DNA of 64,000 nucleotides. Origin: Bdellovibrionia bacterium. GTDB taxonomy: Bacteria > Bdellovibrionota > Bdellovibrionia > Bdellovibrionales > JAGQZY01. The notes beneath the pieces were generated by a model, which was not told the origin of the DNA, did not search any database, and saw only the letters and a program-made list of their open reading frames with translations. The translations under genes and the position numbers were made by a program. Position 1 is the first letter of the stretch. The number at the start of each line of letters is the position of its first letter. The stretch is from positions 372,001 to 436,000 of the forward strand of contig JAUICP010000001.1 of NCBI GenBank assembly GCA_030427805.1, written 5' to 3'. Positions 17,015-25,716 of the stretch are shown here, piece by piece.

Positions 17015-17950
17015 ATGACTCGAGAAGAAGTAGAAAACTATTTAAAGAAAAACTCTTATTCAGAAGAAGAAAGAAAAATGTTTTTCGCTCTTCTCGAGCA
17101 GGTTCAACAGAAGTTTCACCCAGCAGAAAAATATTCAGAAGAAGCATTTAAGGAAACCTGTGAAAGGTTTCCTTCATATCTTGCAGTTCACACAGGCCCA
17201 ATGGCAAGAGTTCCCAAAGACGATCATATTGGGCAAAAGTTTTTTATGCGTCTGGGACTGGTTTTGTTTTTGGCGTGTCTGGCATTTGTGAGTTGGTACT
17301 TTTTTCGTACCGAATTAAACAGTCCTCAAGTTGTTAAAGATTACAGAAAAGGACTTTACATTCCCGAGCGTTCAAAGGGAGATTTGTTTACCTACGAAGT
17401 GACCTATGGCCCCGTTGAACCGGAAGGTGCAGAATCACAAGAAGTGAAATATGAAGAACAGCACCGTGTGACCTTCATCAATCGGTCAGAGGTGGAATGG
17501 TTGGTTACTCGGGTCGATTCGCAGATGCAAGCGAGAGTTTGGACCTATAGAAATCCGTTTATGATTCCTTTAAAAACTGAAAACTATCCGGAAGGGGATA
17601 ATCAACTGGCTCGTTACACAGGTGATGTTGATACTATTTTCCCATTGGGAGTAGGAAAACTTTACAAGGCAAAAGTGGATCGCGAGTCAGAAGTTTTCGG
17701 GCCAAGTTCTTTCGAGGTTCAGTGTGCCGTGGCAGGAGAAGAACCGACGACTCTTGCTGGCCTTAACGAAAAGGCATTGAGAATTAACTGCAAGAGACTT
17801 GATAAGGAACGGGTTTTTAGGTCGTACCTTTATTCCACAAAAATGGGTCATTTTGTCGAAATCGAGGAGCTAGAGGACACAGGTGAGACTTGGGTTTCTA
17901 AGCGGCTCGTTCTTAAAAGCTTCGATCTGATCAAAAAGATCTCAAATTGA
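17015..17950 (+). CDS. Single-pass membrane protein of unknown function
   Basis: 311 residues: a charged cytosolic N-region (~1-75, helical, KKNSYSEEER-like), one TM helix (~78-97), and a ~210-residue beta-rich extracytoplasmic domain from FTYEVTYGPVEPEG onward. No family is recognised. Two Cys (CAVAGEE and INCKRLD) in the outer domain could form a disulfide. AGGG precedes the ATG by six bases. It lies 15 bp after the carboxypeptidase and nearly abuts the propeller protein, which suggests an envelope complex or shared secretion role. This is inference from position only. Confidence 0.65.
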   Translation: MTREEVENYLKKNSYSEEERKMFFALLEQVQQKFHPAEKYSEEAFKETCERFPSYLAVHTGPMARVPKDDHIGQKFFMRLGLVLFLACLAFVSWYFFRTELNSPQVVKDYRKGLYIPERSKGDLFTYEVTYGPVEPEGAESQEVKYEEQHRVTFINRSEVEWLVTRVDSQMQARVWTYRNPFMIPLKTENYPEGDNQLARYTGDVDTIFPLGVGKLYKAKVDRESEVFGPSSFEVQCAVAGEEPTTLAGLNEKALRINCKRLDKERVFRSYLYSTKMGHFVEIEELEDTGETWVSKRLVLKSFDLIKKISN

Positions 17951-18000
17951 CAGACAGTATAAATGGTGGTTTTTTTGAAGCCTCACACAATGGGGGGTTC

Positions 18001-19953
18001 ATGAAATTCTTGGGTTTAATATCTGTATTATTATTTTCGCAATTTGCATTTGCGAATATGGTTTATCTTCATCAAAACGGTGATGAAAGACGAGTGGTTC
18101 TTGCCGGCGATCAAGGTCAGTTTTTAAAATACCTTACACCAAAAGGATTAGATGTTTACCATCCAGAGATTAGTACTGATGGTCGCTATGTCGCCTACTC
18201 TGCAGGAAGAATTGAACCAGGCAATACGAGCTTAAGAATCGAAATCATTGATTTGGTTTCTGAAGAAATCGAAATGTGGACACCACAAGCCAACCAATAT
18301 ATTCATGCAGAATTCTCTGGTGATGGACGATATTTATTTTACTCGGGCCCTGTTCAAACATCGAACAAAGAAATTCGTCAGCAAATTCATCGTATCGATT
18401 TACGAACTGAAAGAAAAAAACCGTTTAAGATGGTGAAGTCTGACCTAGGAAGATCCCTTAAGCTTTATACCCCACAAATACAAACCGTAGAAACTGACCT
18501 TCATTCCTACTTTCCTGCGGTTTCTTCAGACGGAAGCTTTGTTGTATTTCACCAGACTAAAGATCCTAGCTCTAAAAAAACTAAAAAGTCTCTTTGGGCA
18601 TACAGTTTCGATTTTGGAAAGTTAGAGAGACTAACCCAAGAAGGAGTTCATGCTCTTGTTCCCTCTCTGTCATGGGATGATCGCAATGTCGTATATGTTG
18701 GTCTGCAAAACGATCAGTGGGATATATTTAGACTAACTCTTTCAGATAAATCAGTTCATCAGGTAACTAATACACCTGAGAGAGAATTTACTCCCGTCTA
18801 TGCCGCCAATGGAAATGTCTACTTTACCTATTTTGCAGGTAAGAGTCAGATGGATCTTGATATATACAGCTTAACGGCGGCAGAAGTTGAAGGAGAAACC
18901 TTTGTGGTAGACCCTAAACCATTCGTTGCAAAGCCAGGAACACTTGAGTACGTGCCGGCCTTTTCTGGAAATGAAGATATTGAACTTGGAAGAGAAGCTT
19001 CTTTTCCTGCTCCTGCGCGATCTTCATTTGCTTCAGTAACACACAATAATCGAATCTATGTTATCGGTGGTCACCAGGGGCCTGAGCATACCTATCCCAA
19101 AGAGTCCTTTTTGAATATTCTGGACATCTATGATTACCAGACCAATCAGTGGTACCGGGGAGCCCCGATGCCGAGTTCGAAACATGGGTTTGAGGCGATT
19201 GTTCACAATGATTATATTTATGTTTTCGGAGGATTTACATTTTCTGAAAATCATAATCCCCAGTGGAAATCTATAGCGACCGTTGAGCGCTACGATATTC
19301 TAAATAATACATGGGAAAGCCTTCCGACTCAGTTGAAACTGCCAAGGTCATCTAATGTGGCGGTTAAAGTGGGTGAAGAGGTCTACTTAATGGGAGGGTG
19401 GGATTCTACTCCCCAATCAGATGGCGATAAAGAGGGACGCTTTCACAATAAGATTGAGGTCTTTAACCTAAGAACTCTTAAATCTTCTATTCTTGAGGTG
19501 GAGTTAAAGAAACCACTGCGAAGAGCTTTTACTGCGGTTCAAAAAGGAAATGAAATTATTCTGCTTGGCGGGATTTCAGAAGGCTCCAGTCATTTTAATT
19601 GGCTAGATAATGTGACAGTCTTTAATACTCAAACGAAATCATTTACAGAGCGTACTCCGCTTCCTTTTAAAACCTTTGCTCCGGGTGCAGAGTTTTTCGA
19701 TGATGAGATCTACCTATTTGGTGGCATGACTCCAAATTTTAGATATGTAAATTATGTTTATAAGTATTCTTATAGCGATGTGAATGCAGAATGGAAAAAT
19801 ACGGGTCGATTCATGTCAGAAAATAAAGGGTTTCCGATCGCCACGAGTCACCCTTTAAAGGGGATTGCGGTCCTAGGTGGACATAATTACAAGTATGACG
19901 GCAAGGGTAACATTGAAGATTCTCCAGTGAGTACCTTTGAGTGGCTTAGGTAA
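18001..19953 (+). CDS. Exported double beta-propeller protein (TolB/WD40-like plus kelch)
   Basis: Periplasmic or secreted scaffold. It has a signal peptide (residues 1-18, cut at FAFA-NMV). Residues ~20-320 carry PD40/TolB-type blades (SWDDRNVVYVG and EFTPVYAANGNVYFTYF units). Residues ~340-645 carry kelch repeats: RIYVIGGHQ, YIYVFGGF, EVYLMGGWD, EIILLGG and EIYLFGGM, each with the Gly-Gly pair. 650 residues. The ATG at 18001 is preferred because GGGGGG precedes it and the signal peptide starts there; a frame from 17947 has no ribosome site. Third gene of the carboxypeptidase operon. It likely binds protein or glycan rather than catalyses. Confidence 0.85.
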   Translation: MKFLGLISVLLFSQFAFANMVYLHQNGDERRVVLAGDQGQFLKYLTPKGLDVYHPEISTDGRYVAYSAGRIEPGNTSLRIEIIDLVSEEIEMWTPQANQYIHAEFSGDGRYLFYSGPVQTSNKEIRQQIHRIDLRTERKKPFKMVKSDLGRSLKLYTPQIQTVETDLHSYFPAVSSDGSFVVFHQTKDPSSKKTKKSLWAYSFDFGKLERLTQEGVHALVPSLSWDDRNVVYVGLQNDQWDIFRLTLSDKSVHQVTNTPEREFTPVYAANGNVYFTYFAGKSQMDLDIYSLTAAEVEGETFVVDPKPFVAKPGTLEYVPAFSGNEDIELGREASFPAPARSSFASVTHNNRIYVIGGHQGPEHTYPKESFLNILDIYDYQTNQWYRGAPMPSSKHGFEAIVHNDYIYVFGGFTFSENHNPQWKSIATVERYDILNNTWESLPTQLKLPRSSNVAVKVGEEVYLMGGWDSTPQSDGDKEGRFHNKIEVFNLRTLKSSILEVELKKPLRRAFTAVQKGNEIILLGGISEGSSHFNWLDNVTVFNTQTKSFTERTPLPFKTFAPGAEFFDDEIYLFGGMTPNFRYVNYVYKYSYSDVNAEWKNTGRFMSENKGFPIATSHPLKGIAVLGGHNYKYDGKGNIEDSPVSTFEWLR

Positions 19954-19962
19954 TCGTCCGAG

Positions 19963-20724
19963 TTACCATGTAATAGTTGTATTATCCCAATTTTTGAAAA
20001 GTCCGGTGCCTTCTTTGCTGGACTTTTCAATCGTATCTAAAATATTTTGCGCACTTTCATTGGCCGTCCAAACTTTGTGTTTTACGTTCTTAAGAAAGTC
20101 CTTTGAAAGTTCAGTCTTAGTAGTTCCAGGATGAACCGCAAGTACGCTACATCGAAGATTGTATCTTTTGAATTCTATTGAAATGGTTTTTATAAACATA
20201 TTTAGGGCCGCTTTTGAAGCTCGATAGGAATACCATCCTCCAATTTTATTATCACCGATACTTCCTACCATCGCCGATAAAGTGCAGAAAACGGAACTGC
20301 TTTCTTTTGAAAAATATTTTTTTGATTGCTTCGCGATGAGTGGGGTTACAAAACTATTTACTTTAAATACATTTGTTAGAGTCTCGATGTTTATGTCTCG
20401 AAGAGACTTTTCGGGTCCTTTGTTTTCAAAAACAAGGGTTCCCACGGCATTGATCAATAAATCAATTTTCTGTCCCTTAAGAGACTCAAAGAAACTCTCT
20501 ATTTGTTTCTCACTAATTGGATCTACATTAAAAGTTGTGACTTCTTCGAGTGTTGAGGAATAGTCTAAGAGTTCTCCAGCCCTAGAACTATCTCTATAGG
20601 TCGCGTAGATTCGACATTTGGAATTAATGGCCCTTAATTCTTGAACCAGACCGAGTCCAATTCCATGACCTGCACCTACTATCACAGCTACTTTAATGTT
20701 TCTTAGGTTGATTCCCTGGCTCAT
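19963..20724 (-). CDS. Short-chain dehydrogenase/reductase (CsgA/C-factor-like)
   Basis: Cytosolic NAD(P)-dependent oxidoreductase. The Rossmann motif GAGHGIG is near the start, the NAG motif appears as NAVG, and catalytic Ser and YxxxK are seen in CTLSAMVG and YSYRASK. The layout (short, with VHPGTTKTELSKDF) resembles the C-factor/sniffer SDR group. 253 residues. It starts one base after the stop of the upstream gene, so the two form an operon. Substrate unknown. Confidence 0.87.
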   Translation of the reverse strand: MSQGINLRNIKVAVIVGAGHGIGLGLVQELRAINSKCRIYATYRDSSRAGELLDYSSTLEEVTTFNVDPISEKQIESFFESLKGQKIDLLINAVGTLVFENKGPEKSLRDINIETLTNVFKVNSFVTPLIAKQSKKYFSKESSSVFCTLSAMVGSIGDNKIGGWYSYRASKAALNMFIKTISIEFKRYNLRCSVLAVHPGTTKTELSKDFLKNVKHKVWTANESAQNILDTIEKSSKEGTGLFKNWDNTTITW

Positions 20725-20725
20725 A

Positions 20726-21340
20726 TTATCTAAGGGGTAGATAGCTAACCCATGTTTTAATTTTCATCTGATTCTCTTCATCGTTAACTTCGATCTTTGT
20801 TTCATAGTCATCTTGTTTGAGTAAAGAGAGTGCATACATGCCAGCACCGAGACCTGGACCGTATATCTCGATCCAATTTTGTTCAGCCTCAGAAGCTAGT
20901 TCATGGGATTTAGATTCAGGGTTTTTGTTCAGAACAGGAACGAGAGGCAGATGGAAGAGTTGTTTTAGGTCAGCGACGTAATTTTCAGGTTCCGAAACTA
21001 ATTCAAAATCAAAAATCAGACTAGGTGCATCTTGTTCAAAGACATTTCCGGTAGCTCTCATTGCATTGTGATTTGTGATTTCAACTCTTAATGTCAGTTC
21101 CTTTGATTGCTCAATGCTCAGAGTGGCATCGAAATCGAAAACGTAGTCCATGACCTGTCCACTGGTAATCGCCATCGTTAGGCGGCCTTGATTCATTTGT
21201 TGACCAGCATAACTTTGAGAGAGAGCGCCAAGCCCCTGAAAGAATAGTTTTAGGCATGCAGCCTGCCGATATTGCGAAAAACCGGGCCACTCATCCTTCT
21301 TGAGTTGTTCAAAAAAACTTTTTTCCTGAGAAGTCAGCAA
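20726..21340 (-). CDS. Hypothetical cytosolic protein
   Basis: 204 residues, no signal peptide, no TM. Predominantly beta-like strands between residues 55 and 130 (VMDYVFDFDATLSIE, LTLRVEITNHNAM, SLIFDFELVSE) suggest a compact fold. No family recognised. TTG start with AAAGG six bases upstream. It sits immediately before the SDR gene (one base apart), so it probably serves the same pathway. Confidence 0.6.
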   Translation of the reverse strand: MLTSQEKSFFEQLKKDEWPGFSQYRQAACLKLFFQGLGALSQSYAGQQMNQGRLTMAITSGQVMDYVFDFDATLSIEQSKELTLRVEITNHNAMRATGNVFEQDAPSLIFDFELVSEPENYVADLKQLFHLPLVPVLNKNPESKSHELASEAEQNWIEIYGPGLGAGMYALSLLKQDDYETKIEVNDEENQMKIKTWVSYLPLR

Positions 21341-21463
21341 TTTAGACCTTTCTGCAAAGTAAATATTATGGCACTAGATCATTACAATTGCCTTAAAAAA
21401 GCAGTTAAGCTGTGTTTAAAATGAAGTACTAATTAACTTAAGTCCAGTTTCATTGGGTATTAA

Positions 21464-22909
21464 ATGACACGTTATCTCTTACTGTTAATCCCGCCTACCG
21501 TTCTATTGCTAGAAATGTCCTTTGGACTTATACAAGGCCTTGGCTTTACTTTGCACCAGAGTTTAAGTCTTGTACTACTTTTTTGGATGGTATTTTGGTG
21601 GGTCATTGAAATCATTCCCCTTGGAATCACAGCCTTGCTTCCAATTGTTTATCTTCCTTGTTTGAATTTAATAGATCTTAAAGCAGTTACGGCTTCGTAC
21701 TCTAATCCGGTTATTTATCTCTTTCTTGGAGGCTTTATAATAGCTCGAGCCCTAGAAAAAACGGGGTTGAGTGAACGAATCGCCCTTTGGATACTGAGTC
21801 GAACGGGTCATTCAGATCGGGGAGTGATTCTCGGATTTATAATTTCCACATCACTCCTGAGTATGTGGATCAGCAATACTGCAACGACTGTTATGATGAC
21901 TCCGATTGCAATTAGTGTCGTCGCATTTTTATCGCAAAATTTAGAGAATACTAATTTGAAGCAGTTCAAGCAGTTCAAAACGGCATTGTTTTTAGCCATA
22001 GCTTATTCTGCAAACATCGGAGGAGTAATGACACCCGTCGGAACCCCTCCCAACGTTGTCTTACTTGGCTACTTAGACGATCTGTATAGTCGTGGCTTTG
22101 ATTTTTGGCGATGGCTCATTATTGGAGTTCCAGTTGGAGTCGGTGTTTTAATTTCGATGTTCTTTCTACTTCTCAAAGTTTTTCCATTTTCGATTCCTAT
22201 TGATAAGAAATTCAAAGATTTCGTAAAAGAGAGATATCTCAAGCTCGGTAAACTCGACACCAGACAAAAAATAACGATTGGAATATTTTCAACCGTTTGT
22301 TTCTTTTGGATATTTAAAGGACTCATTCACTATCTCATGAATACCCAATTTCTCAACGATACCTCGATTGCTATAGCTGGTGGAGTTCTTTTGTTTTTAT
22401 TTCCACCAGGAAAATCAGAGGGAAAGCCAATTTTAGATATAAAAGATGTTTCGCATTTACCATGGAACATTGTTCTTTTGTTTGGAGGGGGAATGGCTGT
22501 AGCGGGGGCCTTAAATGAAGCGGGCCTTATTCAGTTAGCGACCTCAATGATCGGTGGTATTAAGGGAATTCCTGATTGGCTTATGATTTCATTAGTCTGC
22601 TTTCTCGCATTGTTTTTAACTGAAATAATGAGTAACGTTGCTCTTTGCGTAGTCGCTTTGCCTGTACTCATGGATTTGAGTGTAAAGATGGGTTACGACC
22701 CATTGCTTATCGGAATCCCCGTAGCACTTTGTACTAGCTTTGCATTTAGCTTACCAATATCGACCCCACCGAATGCCATAGTTTTTGGAACCAACGAGGT
22801 TAAGGTTAAGGATATGATTAAAGTTGGAGTTATCCTTAACGTGATCGGACTTATAGTTGTACTGGCGCTCGGCTACAATATTACGCATTGGTTGGTTGAG
22901 GGCCCGTGA
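21464..22909 (+). CDS. DASS (SLC13) sodium:dicarboxylate/sulfate symporter
   Basis: Inner-membrane Na+-coupled anion carrier. Both inverted-repeat signature pairs are present: SNT at 137-139 with GTPPN at 193-197, and SN at 390-391 (IMSNVAL) with STPPN at 433-437. 481 residues and ~11 TM match VcINDY-type transporters of succinate, malate or citrate. No Shine-Dalgarno is visible before the ATG. It is divergent from the hypothetical/SDR operon and convergent with trxA (9 bp apart). Uptake of C4-dicarboxylates is the likely role. Confidence 0.92.
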   Translation: MTRYLLLLIPPTVLLLEMSFGLIQGLGFTLHQSLSLVLLFWMVFWWVIEIIPLGITALLPIVYLPCLNLIDLKAVTASYSNPVIYLFLGGFIIARALEKTGLSERIALWILSRTGHSDRGVILGFIISTSLLSMWISNTATTVMMTPIAISVVAFLSQNLENTNLKQFKQFKTALFLAIAYSANIGGVMTPVGTPPNVVLLGYLDDLYSRGFDFWRWLIIGVPVGVGVLISMFFLLLKVFPFSIPIDKKFKDFVKERYLKLGKLDTRQKITIGIFSTVCFFWIFKGLIHYLMNTQFLNDTSIAIAGGVLLFLFPPGKSEGKPILDIKDVSHLPWNIVLLFGGGMAVAGALNEAGLIQLATSMIGGIKGIPDWLMISLVCFLALFLTEIMSNVALCVVALPVLMDLSVKMGYDPLLIGIPVALCTSFAFSLPISTPPNAIVFGTNEVKVKDMIKVGVILNVIGLIVVLALGYNITHWLVEGP

Positions 22910-22918
22910 GGGCCTTCA

Positions 22919-23239
22919 TTAAATGTGTTTCTTCAATTCGTTTTCGATAGCCTCTGTTGGTTGATTTCCAACGAGTTGTCCAGTGACCTGACCCTTTTTT
23001 AGAAAGAACAGAGCTGGGATACCTCGAACTCCGAATTGAGCCGCAATTTCTTGATGTTGGTCAACGTTGACCTTAACAATTTCGGCCTTCCCGTCATATC
23101 GTGTCGCTAAATCTTCAAGCTTTGGTGCTAGGGCTACGCAAGGGCCGCACCAATCTGCATAAAAGTCTACAAGTAGGGCTTTTTCGCTAGAATTGACTAG
23201 TTTAACAAATTCGTCTGGATGATTAATTACTGTTGCCAT
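22919..23239 (-). CDS. trxA: Thioredoxin
   Basis: Cytosolic 106-residue dithiol-disulfide oxidoreductase. Active site is WCGPC (Cys31, Cys34), followed by the cis-Pro in RGIPALFF and the standard LVDFYADWCGPC context. A strong AGGAGG lies five bases before ATG. Its promoter carries a 19-bp operator almost identical to the one in front of the Rrf2 gene at 24382, so redox-sensitive repression by that regulator is likely. Possible electron donor to MsrA/MsrB. Confidence 0.96.
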   Translation of the reverse strand: MATVINHPDEFVKLVNSSEKALLVDFYADWCGPCVALAPKLEDLATRYDGKAEIVKVNVDQHQEIAAQFGVRGIPALFFLKKGQVTGQLVGNQPTEAIENELKKHI

Positions 23240-23254
23240 AGTAGCCTCCTTAAA

Positions 23255-23292
23255 TGTTACTTTAATAGTAACATATAGATCTTAAATGTCAA
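23255..23292 (-). promoter_or_regulatory. trxA promoter with Rrf2-type operator
   Basis: On the minus strand: TTGACA (23287-23292), 16-bp spacer, TACTAT (23265-23270). Over the -10 lies TGTTACTATTAAAGTAACA (23255-23273), 7-bp arms TGTTACT/AGTAACA around five bases. 18 of 19 bases equal the site at 24361-24379. A repressor bound here would occlude the -10. Confidence 0.7.
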
Positions 23293-23319
23293 TGGCTAGT
23301 TTCATTAGGACTTGTTTTT

Positions 23320-23345
23320 AAATTACAGTCTATGTACTGTAATTT
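23320..23345. promoter_or_regulatory. 10-bp inverted repeat upstream of the SRPBCC-GyrI gene
   Basis: AAATTACAGT and ACTGTAATTT form perfect arms around CTATGT, followed by T residues. It could be an operator (arms of TetR/MarR size) or an AT-rich hairpin. It lies 25 bp before the preferred start of the downstream gene and about 30 bp outside the trxA promoter. If translation began at 23332, this site would fall inside the coding region. Confidence 0.45.
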
Positions 23346-23370
23346 TTTTAAGCATTTAAGTAGTTTAAGG

Positions 23371-24336
23371 ATGAGGTGGGCTGTGTTTTCGATACCCTTT
23401 AATATTGAGAAATCTATTGAAATCAATAAATCTAAGACTGAGGTTTTTCAGTTTCTCAGTAACTTCATCAATTGGCCCAATTGGTCCCCGTGGCTCAGTC
23501 AGGAGCCAGATTGTGATTTTAGTGTCGAAGGTAATCCAGGAGCGATCTCCCATAAACAATCTTGGAGTGGAGCTTATATCGGTGCCGGTAATATGGTGAT
23601 TAACGAAGTTAAAGAGAATCAGTTTATTGGCTATGACTTAGAGTTTTTAAAACCGTGGAAGAGTAAGAGTAAGGTTGAGTTTGTTCTTACGGAGGGGAAG
23701 GGTCCTGAGTCGACTCTCGTTACCTGGAAAATGATCGGAAGCCTACCTTTCTTTATGTTCTTTTTTAAGAAGATGATGCATGCACTTGTAGGAAATGATT
23801 ATGATCGCGGTTTATCTATGCTTAAAGAGCATTTAGAAACCGGTCAGGTTAACAGTAAAGTTATTAAAGTCGGCTTGGTTGATCAGAAACCAGTTGAATA
23901 TTTCTTTTCAAGAGCGACCGTACCTATTAAAGAAATTGGGCAAAGAATGGCAGATGATTTCAAGCTTCTTGAGGCGTGGAGAAAACAGAAAAACCTAAGT
24001 GACCCCGATCACATTTTCGCAATTTACCACAACTATGACTTTGTAAATGGTCGATGTGATTACTCATCGGCATTTGGTTACAGTAGAACAGTCGAAGCCG
24101 GTGGAGAGGGGCCAATTCAAAAGGCAAGTTTTCCATCTCATAGAGCCCTTCAGTATAATCACATTGGTCCCTACCGCCACCTTGGTAATGCTTGGTCGGC
24201 GATTATGGGTTGTCAGCGTAGCGATAAGCTGAAACCAAGAAAAGATATTTCACCTTACGAATTTTATGTTAATGATCCTCAACAGGTAGAGGAACGAGAG
24301 ATCAAGACAGAAATCTACCTGCCTCTCAAGGGATAG
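23371..24336 (+). CDS. SRPBCC domain fused to GyrI-like small-molecule-binding domain
   Basis: Soluble protein of ~321 residues. The N-terminal ~145 residues form an SRPBCC/polyketide-cyclase-like domain (IEKSIEINKSKTEVFQFL, NWPNWSPW, then VTWKMIGS). The C-terminal ~155 form a GyrI-like/AraC effector-binding domain (VEYFFSRATVPI, then HIGPYRHLGNAW and EFYVNDPQ, EIYLPL). Both domains bind hydrophobic small molecules; there is no DNA-binding part. The start is uncertain: ATG 23332, ATG 23371 or GTG 23383; I use 23371 since the inverted repeat would then be upstream. The gene lies between trxA and the Rrf2 gene, 45 bp before the latter, but that gene has its own promoter. Confidence 0.75.
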   Translation: MRWAVFSIPFNIEKSIEINKSKTEVFQFLSNFINWPNWSPWLSQEPDCDFSVEGNPGAISHKQSWSGAYIGAGNMVINEVKENQFIGYDLEFLKPWKSKSKVEFVLTEGKGPESTLVTWKMIGSLPFFMFFFKKMMHALVGNDYDRGLSMLKEHLETGQVNSKVIKVGLVDQKPVEYFFSRATVPIKEIGQRMADDFKLLEAWRKQKNLSDPDHIFAIYHNYDFVNGRCDYSSAFGYSRTVEAGGEGPIQKASFPSHRALQYNHIGPYRHLGNAWSAIMGCQRSDKLKPRKDISPYEFYVNDPQQVEEREIKTEIYLPLKG

Positions 24337-24340
24337 GACT

Positions 24341-24379
24341 TTGACAGTCTTGTCCCATAGTGTTACTATTAAAGTCACA
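24341..24379 (+). promoter_or_regulatory. Promoter of the Rrf2 gene with self-operator
   Basis: TTGACA (24341-24346), 17-bp spacer, TACTAT (24364-24369): nearly consensus. The operator TGTTACTATTAAAGTCACA (24361-24379) covers the -10 and ends two bases before the ATG. It matches the trxA site at 18 of 19 positions in the same orientation relative to transcription. The 5' leader would be only a few bases. Confidence 0.7.
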
Positions 24380-24381
24380 CT

Positions 24382-24822
24382 ATGACTAAAAGTAAGAAGT
24401 TTGCAACAGCAATTCATATTATGACCCTTTTGGCTTTCAATGAACGCTTAAAGCTGAAGCCCAGTCTTTCGAGTGAACATATTGCTGACAGCCTTCAGGC
24501 CAACCCGACACTAGTACGTAGAGTTCTCTCTGTTCTATCTAAATCCCAATTGGTAAGTTCTCAAAAGGGTAAGTCAGGAGGTGCTCGTCTTGGTAAGAAG
24601 AGGGAAAAAATAAATCTGAGAGAAATTTACGAATCTGTTGAGCCGGGTGAAATCCTTAAATTATCAGATCGAGAGCAGCGAAAAGATTGTCCAGTATCTT
24701 GTCAAATCAATGAAGTACTCGAAGATATTTTTGATGATGCTGAGATCAGTCTTTTAGAGTACTTAGAAAAAGTAAAACTTAAAGAACTTGTTGATCAAAT
24801 AATCGATCGATACGAGTCCTAG
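24382..24822 (+). CDS. Rrf2-family transcriptional repressor, probable redox sensor
   Basis: Winged-helix DNA-binding protein of 146 residues. N-terminal KFATAIHIMTLLA and HIADSLQANPTLVRRVLS are the Rrf2 HTH; KSGGARLGK is the wing. Two cysteines (Cys103 and Cys107, KDCPVSC) sit in the loop where IscR/NsrR carry Fe-S ligands, but only two, so a disulfide switch (YwnA/CymR-like groups) or a cluster with other ligands are both open. The operator at 24361-24379 suggests self-repression and its twin at trxA suggests control of thioredoxin. Near-leaderless start. Confidence 0.9.
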   Translation: MTKSKKFATAIHIMTLLAFNERLKLKPSLSSEHIADSLQANPTLVRRVLSVLSKSQLVSSQKGKSGGARLGKKREKINLREIYESVEPGEILKLSDREQRKDCPVSCQINEVLEDIFDDAEISLLEYLEKVKLKELVDQIIDRYES

Positions 24823-24881
24823 GAACACATCTATAAAGTCATTACATGCAAAGATGTTTTTCTTTAATCGAAGTCTTGAAT

Positions 24882-25232
24882 TTAAATTGTGAAACCGAAA
24901 AGTTTAAGAACGCGGACATAAAGAAAATAACCGGCAATGGTGGCAAAACTTGAAACGGGGAGAGCGACCCAAAAGTGAATTCCTTTTTTGAGTAAAAAAG
25001 GGAGGCAAATAAAGAGTATTAAAGATGGAATGATGATCCAAAAAATTCCATAGGAAAGGTTAATAACCTTATCGACATCTTTAGTATCTCTAAAAAGCCA
25101 AATAAAGGCGAGAACGGAGGTAATCGGTAGAGAGGCTAGTATGCTTCCCCAAAAATGGGAGCTCTTTGCCAATTCAGTGACTCCGATAACGATGGCTGTT
25201 GTAATAAGAATTTTAGTAATATACTCTGCCAT
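24882..25232 (-). CDS. DUF3147 membrane protein
   Basis: 116-residue inner-membrane protein with four TM helices. The KSSHFWGSILASLPITS segment and the small size match DUF3147, a family of unknown function. The only ribosome-site candidate is AGGT eight bases before ATG. Divergent from the J-domain gene with only 28 bp between starts. Confidence 0.8.
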   Translation of the reverse strand: MAEYITKILITTAIVIGVTELAKSSHFWGSILASLPITSVLAFIWLFRDTKDVDKVINLSYGIFWIIIPSLILFICLPFLLKKGIHFWVALPVSSFATIAGYFLYVRVLKLFGFTI

Positions 25233-25260
25233 GGATTAAACCTATCGAGATAAAATAACT

Positions 25261-25575
25261 ATGTCCATTATAAGAATTTTAATCATAGTATTTATTATAT
25301 TCGTATTTATTCGAAGCTTCCGGAAGATATACGAGGTACTCCGAGGGGATGATTCTCTCAGTCCCGAGAAAGAGTCTAAAAATAGTAAGAGTGACCCCTA
25401 TGAAATTCTTGAAATTGCTAGAGGGGCCACCTCCGATGAAATACGTAGAGCCTATTTGGCCAAGTTGGCTCAATATCATCCAGATAAAGTGAATCACTTG
25501 GGCGACGATTTACAAAAACTTGCTCGTGAAAAAACTCTTGAAATCCAAGAGGCCTATCAGGCCATCTCTAAATAA
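25261..25575 (+). CDS. Membrane-anchored J-domain protein
   Basis: 104 residues: an N-terminal TM helix (residues 3-18), a short linker, and a C-terminal J-domain with HPD (YHPDK) and flanking SDPYEILEIARGATSDEIRRAY. J-domains stimulate DnaK ATPase; the anchor should place this at the inner face of the membrane, recruiting DnaK there. This N-TM plus C-terminal J arrangement is found in DjlA- and TIM14-like small proteins. No Shine-Dalgarno. Confidence 0.87.
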   Translation: MSIIRILIIVFIIFVFIRSFRKIYEVLRGDDSLSPEKESKNSKSDPYEILEIARGATSDEIRRAYLAKLAQYHPDKVNHLGDDLQKLAREKTLEIQEAYQAISK

Positions 25576-25716
25576 TTAAAATTATTAGAGTTTCATGGTT
25601 TCTTAAGCGACAAAAGATGATCTAAATTTAGAACAACCTCCTCTAATTCTTGTTCTTTTATTTTAACAAAATTCAGCGCATCCTAAATCAGTTGAAAGTT
25701 AAACAAGGAGTTATCA

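Noticed and set aside
25621-25632. TCTAAATTTAGA palindrome before the YceI gene as an operator
   Set aside because: It is a 12-bp AT-rich palindrome with mismatching flanks; likely chance.
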